This document shows, one piece after another, positions 19,918-29,020 of a stretch of DNA of 64,000 nucleotides. A model generated the notes under the pieces. The model did no database searches. It had not been told where the DNA came from and was given only the letters and a program-made list of their open reading frames with translations. Each line of letters opens with the position of its first letter. The stretch's first letter is position 1. The position numbers were made by a program, and so were the translations under genes. Location of the stretch: NCBI GenBank assembly GCA_902537665.1, contig CACBCE010000002.1, forward strand, positions 1 to 64,000, written 5' to 3'. This DNA is from an uncultured Pelagibacteraceae bacterium (GTDB taxonomy: Bacteria; Pseudomonadota; Alphaproteobacteria; Pelagibacterales; Pelagibacteraceae).

Positions 19918-20652
19918 TTAATTAAAACTTTCGTATCCTTTTTTTTCTAATTCGATTGCTAATTCTGGACCACCAGATCTTATTATCTTTCCATTCATTA
20001 AAACGTGAACAAAATCAGGTTTAATGTAATCTAATAATCTTTGATAATGAGTTATTATTAAAAAAGAATTATCCTTATTTCTCAAAGTATTAACTCCATC
20101 TGCTACTATTTTAAGCGCATCTATGTCTAGGCCTGAGTCTGTCTCATCTAAAATGGATAATTTTGGGGCCAACATAGACATTTGCAGAATTTCATTCTTC
20201 TTTTTTTCTCCACCTGAAAATCCAACATTTAATTGTCTATTAAGTTTTTCTTCATCAAATTTTAATTCTTTAGCTTTTTCTTTAACAAGTTTTAAAAATT
20301 CAATCGCATCTAATTCCTTCTCTCCTCGTGCTTTTCTAATTGCATTTAAAGATGTTTTTAAAAAGATATTTGTATTAACTCCCGGAATTTCTAACGGATA
20401 TTGGAAAGCCAAAAATATTCCTTTGTGCGCTCTTTCTTCTGTTTCAAGATCAAATAAATTTTTATTTTCAAATAAGATTTCGCCTGATACCTGGTATCCT
20501 TTTTTTCCTGACAGAATATTAGATAATGTACTTTTTCCTGATCCATTTGGGCCCATAATTGCGTGAACTTCACCAGGATTTATATTCAATGAAAAACCCT
20601 TTAAAATTGATTTATTTTCAACATTTGCATTTAAATTACTTATTTTAAGCAT
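19918..20652 (-). CDS. sufC: Fe-S cluster assembly ATPase SufC
   Basis: ABC Walker A GPNGSGKST, FSGGEKKKNEI, SILDETDSGLDIDAL. Confidence 0.97.
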   Translation of the reverse strand: MLKISNLNANVENKSILKGFSLNINPGEVHAIMGPNGSGKSTLSNILSGKKGYQVSGEILFENKNLFDLETEERAHKGIFLAFQYPLEIPGVNTNIFLKTSLNAIRKARGEKELDAIEFLKLVKEKAKELKFDEEKLNRQLNVGFSGGEKKKNEILQMSMLAPKLSILDETDSGLDIDALKIVADGVNTLRNKDNSFLIITHYQRLLDYIKPDFVHVLMNGKIIRSGGPELAIELEKKGYESFN

Positions 20653-22094
20653 TAACCAACACTCCCCTCTAAGCTAATACCTACAAGTTTCTGGGCTTCA
20701 ACTGCAAACTCCATTGGTAATTGTTGTAATACTTCTTTACAAAAACCATTAACAATTAATCCCACAGCCTCCTCAGGGTTAAGTCCTCTTTGTTGGCAAT
20801 AATGTAATTGTGCCTCACTTATTTTTGATGTCGTAGCTTCATGAGCAATATTTGAGTCAAAATTTTTATTTTTGATATATGGAACTGTATGTGCACCACA
20901 TTTATTTCCCATTAATAAAGAGTCACATTGTGTATAATTACTAGAGTTTTTAGCTTTTGAATTAATATCTACTAAACCTCTATAAGTCATATCAGAAAAT
21001 CCAGCACTGATCCCTTTTGAAATAATTTTACTTTTAGTATTTTTTCCTAAATGAATCATCTTTGTTCCAGTGTCTGCCTTTTGATGATTATTGGTAATTG
21101 CTATAGAATAAAACTCACCAATTGAATTATCACCTTTTAAAATACAGCTTGGGTATTTCCAAGTTATAGCTGAACCTGTTTCAACTTGAGTCCAAGAAAT
21201 CTTAGAATTATTTCCTTTGCACAATCCTCTTTTAGTTACAAAATTATAAATTCCTCCTTTGCCATTTTCATCACCAGGATACCAATTTTGTACTGTTGAA
21301 TATTTTATTTCCGCATCGTCTAAAGCAATCAATTCAACATTTGCAGCGTGTAATTGATTTTCATCTCTCATGGGAGCGGTGCATCCTTCAAGGTAGCTCA
21401 CGTAACTTCCTTTATCAGCAATAATTAATGTTCTTTCAAACTGTCCTGTCTCCGATGCATTAATTCTGAAATAAGTTGATAGTTCCATAGGACACTTAAC
21501 ACCTTCAGGAATATAAACGAATGAACCATCTGTAAAAACAGCAGAGTTTAGCGTGGCAAAAAAATGATCAGTTACTGGTATTACAGTACCTAAATATTTT
21601 TTTACAAGATCAGGATGTTTTTGAATCGCCTCCGACATTGAACAAAAAATTATTCCATGTTTAGTCAGCTCACCTTTAAAAGTAGTTGCAACTGAAACAG
21701 AATCAAATACAGCATCGACAGCAATTCCATTTAATCTCGCTTGCTCTTGTAATGGAATTCCGAGTTTTTTATATGTCTCTAAAAGTTTGGGATCAAGCTC
21801 ATCTAAACTTTTTGGCTTATCCTTCATACTTTTTGGTGCGGAATAATAATATAAATCTTGATAATCAATTTTAGGATATTTAGGTTTTTGCCAATTAGGT
21901 TCTTTCAAAAGTTTTAATCGCTCATATGCTTTTAATCTAAAATCTAACATCCATTGTGGTTCTTTTTTGATGTTAGAAATAAACTTAATCACATCTTCAT
22001 TTAAGCCTTTTGGAGCTTTAATATTTTCTATATCAGTAGTAAAACCGTACTTATAATCTTTTAACTTTTCTATGTCTTTTTCTCTTGTATCCAT
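20652..22094 (-). CDS. sufB: Fe-S cluster assembly protein SufB
   Basis: [26 protein letters not shown]-equivalent [24 protein letters not shown]. Confidence 0.97.
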   Translation of the reverse strand: MDTREKDIEKLKDYKYGFTTDIENIKAPKGLNEDVIKFISNIKKEPQWMLDFRLKAYERLKLLKEPNWQKPKYPKIDYQDLYYYSAPKSMKDKPKSLDELDPKLLETYKKLGIPLQEQARLNGIAVDAVFDSVSVATTFKGELTKHGIIFCSMSEAIQKHPDLVKKYLGTVIPVTDHFFATLNSAVFTDGSFVYIPEGVKCPMELSTYFRINASETGQFERTLIIADKGSYVSYLEGCTAPMRDENQLHAANVELIALDDAEIKYSTVQNWYPGDENGKGGIYNFVTKRGLCKGNNSKISWTQVETGSAITWKYPSCILKGDNSIGEFYSIAITNNHQKADTGTKMIHLGKNTKSKIISKGISAGFSDMTYRGLVDINSKAKNSSNYTQCDSLLMGNKCGAHTVPYIKNKNFDSNIAHEATTSKISEAQLHYCQQRGLNPEEAVGLIVNGFCKEVLQQLPMEFAVEAQKLVGISLEGSVG

Positions 22095-22096
22095 TT

Positions 22097-22522
22097 TTAA
22101 ATTCTTCTCTCAATGTTATCTTGAATAAGATCCTCTAAACTCTTTTTTTCAAAAAAATCGTTTATATGGTTTTCAAGCTCATCCCATAAATTATGGGTTA
22201 AACATTTTGTAGATTTACCATTGCAGCTTTTTTTGGACTCTTTTTTACACTGAACAGTTTTAATTTTTTCATCGACCGCATCAAAAATATTTGTAAGTTT
22301 AATTTCTTTAGCTTTTTTGTTTAATACGTATCCTCCTTGGTTTCCTCTAACACTTTGAACAATCTCTTTTTTTCTAAGTTTAGAAAAAATTTGCTCTAAA
22401 TAATCAAGGGAAATACCTTGTCTAAGCGAGATGTCTCTTAGAGATACTGGGTTAACATTATTAAATCTTGCTAGATCTACTAAAGCCATTACCGCATATC
22501 TGCCTTTAGATGTTAGTTTCAT
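22097..22522 (-). CDS. iscR: Rrf2-family [Fe-S] regulator IscR
   Basis: [18 protein letters not shown]…[15 protein letters not shown]…[11 protein letters not shown]; Cys ligands [20 protein letters not shown]. Confidence 0.93.
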   Translation of the reverse strand: MKLTSKGRYAVMALVDLARFNNVNPVSLRDISLRQGISLDYLEQIFSKLRKKEIVQSVRGNQGGYVLNKKAKEIKLTNIFDAVDEKIKTVQCKKESKKSCNGKSTKCLTHNLWDELENHINDFFEKKSLEDLIQDNIERRI

Positions 22523-22550
22523 AAAACCTTTGTTTTAATGGGGTATATAT

Positions 22551-22575
22551 AAACCCGACTAAAATAGTCAAGTAT
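22551..22575 (-). promoter_or_regulatory. Type-1 IscR binding site overlapping the iscR-suf promoter
   Basis: AAACCCGACTAAAATAGTCAAGTAT matches the E. coli type-1 IscR consensus ATASYYGACTRWWWYAGTCRRSTAT at all but one position (second base), by eye; minus-strand TTGACT-N16/17-TATATA promoter overlaps. Confidence 0.8.
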
Positions 22576-22657
22576 CTAACAAAAAAAAACACTAACATTT
22601 TGTCACGTACATGTGATAAACGTAATTTTTTTGTGAGAATAATTATCAATATCAATA

Positions 22658-23314
22658 ATGGAAAATAAAATTTTAGAAATATTTATTCCTGGTCCGGCTG
22701 GAAGACTTGAGGCAAAATATTATAAAAGTAAAAAAAATACTTCTCCAATTGCTTTAGTTTTACAACCTCATCCACAATATGGTGGAACAATGAACAATAA
22801 AGTTGTTGTAGAAACATTCCATGCTTTTATGGAAAAAGATTTTTCAGTTTGCAGAGTCAATTTTAGAGGTGTTGGAAAAAGTGATGGTGAATTTGATAAT
22901 GGTCAAGGTGAATTAGCAGACGCAGCTGCAGCTTTGGATTGGTTGGAAAGAGAGAATTTCGATAATTCTCAATGTTGGATATCAGGTTTTTCTTTTGGTT
23001 CACTCATAGCAATGCAATTATTAATGAGAAGACCTGAAATCAATAGATTTGTAGCAATTTCACCTCAACCTAATGTTTATGATTTTTCTTTTTTATCACC
23101 GTGTCCTTCATCTGGTTTAATGGTATATGGAAAGAAAGATGAATTAGTTCCTTTTGAATATATCAAAGATTTAGATAACAAACTAAGTGCGCAGAAGGGA
23201 ATTAAAGTTGAATTTGAAACTATTCCAGGTGCAAATCATTTTTTTTCAAAAAGTGAATCTGAGTTAACTAAATGTATTTCTAAATATATAAAAAAAGAAA
23301 TCGCTATTTATTAA
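22658..23314 (+). CDS. Alpha/beta hydrolase
   Basis: QPHPQYGGTMNNKVV, VNFRGVGKSDG, ISGFSFGSLIAMQL. Confidence 0.9.
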   Translation: MENKILEIFIPGPAGRLEAKYYKSKKNTSPIALVLQPHPQYGGTMNNKVVVETFHAFMEKDFSVCRVNFRGVGKSDGEFDNGQGELADAAAALDWLERENFDNSQCWISGFSFGSLIAMQLLMRRPEINRFVAISPQPNVYDFSFLSPCPSSGLMVYGKKDELVPFEYIKDLDNKLSAQKGIKVEFETIPGANHFFSKSESELTKCISKYIKKEIAIY

Positions 23315-24456
23315 AAATTTTTAAAAACTTCACCACCCGATATAGCTTTTTCACATCTTGTGGTATTAGGAAATGAAATAGGTAAATCTAAATACGACCT
23401 TATAGCTAGATAAGCAAAAGCTTGAGACTCGATAAAATTCCCATTAAAATTGTAATCATCAATATCTTTTATGATTATGTTCTTATTTCCTAAATAACTT
23501 TTAATTGATTGCATCAAAAATTTATTTTTTCTTCCTCCTCCGCAAAATATATATTGATGAGGATCAACTTTATTTTTTTGATTAATTTTTGTAAGACCAT
23601 CAGCAATTAGATATGCGGTAAATTTTGAAAGAGTTGCACAACCATCTTCAAAAGATAAACCTTTTACAAATGACGTATCAAAATCTTTAACATCTAATGA
23701 AGTCTCGTAAGATTTGATCTCAAAGTTATCTATTGCTTGATTTAAAATTAAATCATCCACATTTCCAGTATTTGCGTATTTTCCATCTTTATCAAATTTA
23801 GATTTTAGATTATTTCTTACCCAATTATCGATTAAGCAGTTTCCTGGTCCCACATCATAAGCAAAAAAGTTCATCGATTTATTTGGATCCCCTTTGATTT
23901 GAGTTATATTAGTAATACCACCAATGTTTATTATACTAATAGGAAATTTAAGCTTAAATTTTTTTTGTATAATTTTTGAAATCAAGTTATGAAATATTGG
24001 TGTAAGCGGAGCACCTTGACCTCCGTGATTTAAATCATTTTGTCTAAAATTATTAATTACAATTTTTTTAAATAAACTTGATAATAGTCTCCCATCTCCT
24101 AATTGTTTTGAAATTTGAATATTTGGGTCATGAAATACAGTTTGGCCGTGGAAACCTATTAAATCAATATCTTCATTAATATCCTTAATTACCTCATTTA
24201 TTAGATGACTGTTGAAGAGTGTAAATTTTTTTTCTATCTCATTGATTTCTTTTGAATGAGTTTCTAAGTCTGTGGAATTGCTAATTTTATCTCTTAAGCT
24301 AATTAATTGATTATAAAGTCCATCATCAAACTCTTTATAAGTATCATAAATACTGGAAAATTGATCATTACCATCAGATCTTATGACGGATAAATCCACT
24401 CCATCCATCGATGTACCACTCATTAAACCTATTGATGTAAATATCTTTTTTTTCAT
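23311..24456 (-). CDS. anmK: Anhydro-N-acetylmuramic acid kinase
   Basis: GLMSGTSMDGVDLSVI, GFHGQTVFHDP, NIGGITNIT, FCGGGRKN. Confidence 0.95.
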   Translation of the reverse strand: MKKKIFTSIGLMSGTSMDGVDLSVIRSDGNDQFSSIYDTYKEFDDGLYNQLISLRDKISNSTDLETHSKEINEIEKKFTLFNSHLINEVIKDINEDIDLIGFHGQTVFHDPNIQISKQLGDGRLLSSLFKKIVINNFRQNDLNHGGQGAPLTPIFHNLISKIIQKKFKLKFPISIINIGGITNITQIKGDPNKSMNFFAYDVGPGNCLIDNWVRNNLKSKFDKDGKYANTGNVDDLILNQAIDNFEIKSYETSLDVKDFDTSFVKGLSFEDGCATLSKFTAYLIADGLTKINQKNKVDPHQYIFCGGGRKNKFLMQSIKSYLGNKNIIIKDIDDYNFNGNFIESQAFAYLAIRSYLDLPISFPNTTRCEKAISGGEVFKNF

Positions 24457-24503
24457 TATTATTTTTTTTTAACAAAATTTGTATATTGTAGAATTATACG
24501 CTT

Positions 24504-25733
24504 ATGAATAAATTTTTAAAAGAATTTAAAGATAGAGGCTACTTTTATCAATGTACTGATGAGAATGAATTATCTTCGTTATTAGATAAAAAAAAGATTA
24601 AAGCCTATATTGGTTTTGATTGTACAGCTGAAAGTTTACATGTTGGTAGCCTCTTACAAATTATGTGTTTACGAATGCTTCAAAAACATGGGCACCAACC
24701 AATTGTGCTATTAGGTGGGGGAACCACAAGAATTGGTGACCCATCTGGTAAAGATAAAACACGAAAAATTTTAAGTGAAGATGAAATTGAAAAAAATTCT
24801 AAAAATATTAAAAAAATTTTAGAAAAATTTTTAGATACAAACAATAAAAATGTAAAACCTATATTTGTTAATAACTATGAGTGGCTCAAAGGTTTAAATT
24901 ACATCTCTTTTTTGAGAGATATTGGAAAACATTTTACAATAAATAAAATGTTAACATTTGAAAGTGTAAAAACAAGATTAGATAGAGAACAATCCCTCAG
25001 TTACATGGAATTTAATTATATGATTTTACAAGCTTATGATTTTTTAGAGTTGAATAAAAAAGAAAATTGTGAATTGCAGATAGGTGGATCAGATCAGTGG
25101 GGTAATATAGTTAATGGTGTAGATTTAATAAAAAGATATTCCAGTAAACAATGTTATGGCTTAACCACTCCATTAATAACATTAGCCACTGGTGCTAAAA
25201 TGGGAAAAACTGAAAATGGAGCAATATGGTTAGATAAAAAATTTTTGTCAGCATATGATTATTGGCAATTTTGGAGAAATATAGATGATAGAGATGTAAC
25301 AAAATTCATGAAATTTTTTACAGATTTAAGTGTTGAAGAAATAGAAAAAATTAAAGAAAAAAATATTAATGAACAAAAAATTGTTTTAGCAAATCAAACG
25401 ACTTCTATGCTCCACGGTGAACATGAGGCAAAAAAAAGTGAAGAAACAGCAAAAAAAACTTTTTCAGAAAATTCAATGGGATCTGCATTACCTTCTATTT
25501 TGATTAAAAAAAATCAATTGAATGATAAGTTAACTATTGTTGATCTAATAATTCTTTCCAAGTTAGAAAAATCTAAAAGCGAGATAAGAAGACTAATTAA
25601 AGGTAGTGGTGTTAGAATTAATAATCAAATTATCAATGATGAAAAACTAATAATCAGTGAAAAATTATTTGAAGATAATACAATCAAACTATCTTTAGGA
25701 AAAAAAAGACATATCAAGGTTGAAATAAGCTAA
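24504..25733 (+). CDS. tyrS: Tyrosyl-tRNA synthetase
   Basis: YIGFDCTAESLHVGSL, GGGTTRIGDPSGKD, QIGGSDQWGNIVNG, KMGKT. Confidence 0.97.
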   Translation: MNKFLKEFKDRGYFYQCTDENELSSLLDKKKIKAYIGFDCTAESLHVGSLLQIMCLRMLQKHGHQPIVLLGGGTTRIGDPSGKDKTRKILSEDEIEKNSKNIKKILEKFLDTNNKNVKPIFVNNYEWLKGLNYISFLRDIGKHFTINKMLTFESVKTRLDREQSLSYMEFNYMILQAYDFLELNKKENCELQIGGSDQWGNIVNGVDLIKRYSSKQCYGLTTPLITLATGAKMGKTENGAIWLDKKFLSAYDYWQFWRNIDDRDVTKFMKFFTDLSVEEIEKIKEKNINEQKIVLANQTTSMLHGEHEAKKSEETAKKTFSENSMGSALPSILIKKNQLNDKLTIVDLIILSKLEKSKSEIRRLIKGSGVRINNQIINDEKLIISEKLFEDNTIKLSLGKKRHIKVEIS

Positions 25734-27928
25734 TTTTTTTTTATTTTTTCAAGAGTTCTTGTTATGAATCTTGGTGTAAGAGTTTTAACAGGATTTACAG
25801 TTGTTTTTAATTTTTTTGGTGGACCTTTAATCTTAAAGCTTACACCAAAGACACCCTCTCCAACTTTTTTTCCTACTAAAATATCTCCAAGAAGAGGAAT
25901 TGAGGATATAGTTCTATTAATTGTTGTTGCTGGTACCATCGTTCCTCTAAGACTAACCAAATCATCACTTTCAATGTAACCTTCCATTAATAAAGAAATA
26001 GCAGGGCCGATAGCATATAATTCCTCTATTTTTATCAACTCGTTCTTGCTTGAAAATTTCATCTCAAAATCTGTAAATCTTATTCCCTCACCAGTTAACA
26101 AGTCAGCTATACCTTGAAGAGATGCTAATGTGAGTAATTTTGCTAAAGCTGGTACCTCCTGCACTTTAAAATTATCAATTATTAATTTTGAATTAGAAAC
26201 ATTGTTTTTTTTTATAGAGTGAAAATTTAAATTACCTTCCTCGAAACCTTTTATAAATTTGTACCTATTAACAAAAGGCTTAGCTAAATCAGAATAAAGA
26301 GTTGTAATTTTCTCATTTGAAGTAGATCTAATTGTTAAATTAATCCTCTGATTATCGGAAAAATCTCCAGCTAAATTAGCATCAATTACCTCGCTATTGT
26401 TGAATGTTAAATATCCTCCTAAATCCTCTATAAGATGATCTTTATCAAGGAATGCTTCTTCTATCTTTATATTTAGTTTAAAATTTTTAGAAAAAATTTT
26501 TTTACTCTCTGGATTTTTATCATCTTTCAATAAATCATCTATAATTTTAGTGGCATTAAAACTATTAGATTTTAATAAATAATCTTTATCTCTTTTTTTG
26601 ATTGATAAATCATTTTTTAATAAGTCATTATCAAAATAACTTAAATTTACATTACTAATAGATTTAATTTTATATTTCTTCGATAATGATAAGTTTTGAA
26701 TTTCAAATTTATTATTTTTTTCTTTTATTGAGATATTCTTAAGATTAATCTCATTTGATAAAAGATTTTTAACTCCAAGAATAATTATTTTTAATTTATT
26801 ATCTTGATTTTTTTCATAATTCAAAAAATTCAGATGAAATGGGTTTTTCTTGATTTCTAATGAAGTATCAAATTTTAAGTTTTTTTTTGATTTAGAAAAA
26901 TTATATTTAATATTATCTTTTTCTTTTTGGATTAGAATATTTCCATTACCAATGATATTTAGGAAATTTTCTTTATACTCAATTTGTATTTGGTGATCTG
27001 ACAACTCAATTATATCATTTAATTCTGGAAAAAACTTTTTTAAATTTTTTGAACTTACAACTTTGGAATTTTTTAAATTCATTAAGGAATCTATCTTAAA
27101 ATCATCTATCTTGTATTCATTATCAATTTTGAATGAAAAAGTATTTGATAAATCAAATTCGGCTGATTTGATCTTTAGATTAGAAAAATCGATATTTAAT
27201 AATTGATTAATCTTTTTATTATCTAAAACTAAATTTTTACTATTATTTTTGCCTGAAACTAAAAATTTATTTTTTTGTTTTTTGATATTTAATTCTGGAA
27301 AGGTCAAATCATTATTATCATATGATAAATTTATATCTTTAAATTCAAATTTATTATTTTGAAGATTAAAGATAAGACTTATTTTTGATAAATTTATTTT
27401 TTTTAAAGGTTTAACCTCACCATCTTTTACAAATCCTTTTATAATAAAATCATTTTTAATATTACCCTTCTGATCAAATTTAAGATTTATTTCTGCTATC
27501 AAATATCCTTTTTTCACAAACTTTTCTAATATGTAAATTTGAGGGCTATCCTTTATGGATCTTACAAATGAAATTAAATTTTTTATTTCTATAGTCCTAG
27601 TATTAATGTCTAATTCAGATAATGAAAATTTTTTATTTATGAATGTCTTAATGTCAATATTTGACTTAATACTTTCTAGTTTAATTGTTTTATTTTCACT
27701 CTTAAGATTTGCCCCGATTGTTTTTAATACTAATTTAAATTTAAAAGGATCTAAAATGAAAATTATTTTATCTAAATCCAGTTCTAATTGATTATCAATT
27801 TTTTTAACTTCTTTGGATATTTGATCATTAAAAGCATCAGTTTTTAAGCCAATAGTGCTTAAGTAAGTAATAAAACCAAAGATTAATAATAACGTAAATA
27901 TTAAAAATCTATAAATTATTTTTTTCAT
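25730..27928 (-). CDS. AsmA-like/large periplasmic-facing protein
   Basis: N-terminal TM; C-terminal …LLTLASLQGIADLLTGEGIRFTDFEMKFS… AsmA-like C-terminal region. Confidence 0.75.
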   Translation of the reverse strand: MKKIIYRFLIFTLLLIFGFITYLSTIGLKTDAFNDQISKEVKKIDNQLELDLDKIIFILDPFKFKLVLKTIGANLKSENKTIKLESIKSNIDIKTFINKKFSLSELDINTRTIEIKNLISFVRSIKDSPQIYILEKFVKKGYLIAEINLKFDQKGNIKNDFIIKGFVKDGEVKPLKKINLSKISLIFNLQNNKFEFKDINLSYDNNDLTFPELNIKKQKNKFLVSGKNNSKNLVLDNKKINQLLNIDFSNLKIKSAEFDLSNTFSFKIDNEYKIDDFKIDSLMNLKNSKVVSSKNLKKFFPELNDIIELSDHQIQIEYKENFLNIIGNGNILIQKEKDNIKYNFSKSKKNLKFDTSLEIKKNPFHLNFLNYEKNQDNKLKIIILGVKNLLSNEINLKNISIKEKNNKFEIQNLSLSKKYKIKSISNVNLSYFDNDLLKNDLSIKKRDKDYLLKSNSFNATKIIDDLLKDDKNPESKKIFSKNFKLNIKIEEAFLDKDHLIEDLGGYLTFNNSEVIDANLAGDFSDNQRINLTIRSTSNEKITTLYSDLAKPFVNRYKFIKGFEEGNLNFHSIKKNNVSNSKLIIDNFKVQEVPALAKLLTLASLQGIADLLTGEGIRFTDFEMKFSSKNELIKIEELYAIGPAISLLMEGYIESDDLVSLRGTMVPATTINRTISSIPLLGDILVGKKVGEGVFGVSFKIKGPPKKLKTTVNPVKTLTPRFITRTLEKIKKN

Positions 27929-29020
27929 TTAATTTGATATAAAGATTTTTCCAAAAAAGCATCAATGTCGCCATCTAAAACTTTATCTGGGCTTGTGCTC
28001 TCGAAGTTGGTCCTGTTATCTTTAACTAATCTGTAAGGTTGAAGCACATATGATCTAATTTGATGACCCCACCCTATATCAGATTTTGAAGCTTCATTAC
28101 TTAGATTTTCTTCATCTTTTTTTTTCATTTCAAAATCATAAAGCCTTGCTCTTAGCATGTTCATGCAAGTTTCTTTGTTTTTATGTTGAGATCTCTCATT
28201 TTGACACTGTACAACTATTTTTGATGGTATATGAGTTATTCTTACAGCACTATCAGTTGTGTTCACATGTTGTCCACCTGCACCGCTTGAACGATAAGTA
28301 TCAACTCTTAAATCTTTGTCTAATATTTCAATATCCAAATTTTCATCAATAACTGGATAAACCCAAATACTTGCAAAGCTCGTATGTCTTCTCGCTCCAG
28401 AGTCAAAAGGAGATATTCTTACAAGTCGATGAATTCCAGACTCTTTTTTAAGCCATCCAAATACATAATCCCCTTCTATTTTTATAGTTGAGGATTTAAT
28501 TCCTGCCTCCTCACCTTTATGCTCACTTATTAAATTACATTTATGGTTCTTATTATCTGACCATTTCATATACATTCTTCTCAACATATTAGCCCAATCT
28601 TGACTCTCTGTGCCACCAGCGCCAGCGTGAATTTCTACATAGCAATCAAATGAGTCTGCCTCATTTGATAAAAAACATTTTATTTCATTTTTCTTAACTT
28701 TTGATCTTAATTCTTTAATACTTTCCATAACTTCTTTTTTTACATTAAGATTATTTTCATCTGTAGCTAAAGAATAAAGATCATCTAAATCCTTAAGTTG
28801 ATTAGTTGAGTCTTTGTATGAATTAATTAAATCCTCAAAAAGTTTCTTTTCTTTAATTGTTTTTTGGGAGTCTGCTTTATTTTGCCAAAAATCGGCACCA
28901 AGCATTTTTTTATCTATGTGTTCCAGCTTGGAGAAAATCTTATTTTTTTCAAAGATACTCCTTAACTCTTTGATTAATTTTTTCGATTTCTTTTTTAAGA
29001 TCTAAATATTTATCGTCCAT
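27925..29020 (-). CDS. prfB: Peptide chain release factor 2 with programmed +1 frameshift (ORF1 start 29020, in-frame TGA at 28951-28949; ORF2 to 27925)
   Basis: GGQHVN motif (SGAGGQHVNTTDSAVRITH); AAGGAG-TAT-CTT-TGA frameshift site joins MDDKYLDLKKEIEKINQRVKEYL to EKNKIFSKLEHIDKKMLGADFWQNK…. Confidence 0.97.

Noticed and set aside
20123-20566. 147-aa + strand ORF antisense to sufC
   Set aside because: Shadow ORF of a highly conserved ABC ATPase; composition not protein-like.
28086-28352. 88-aa ORF antisense to prfB
   Set aside because: Overlaps the conserved RF2 coding region; no independent support.
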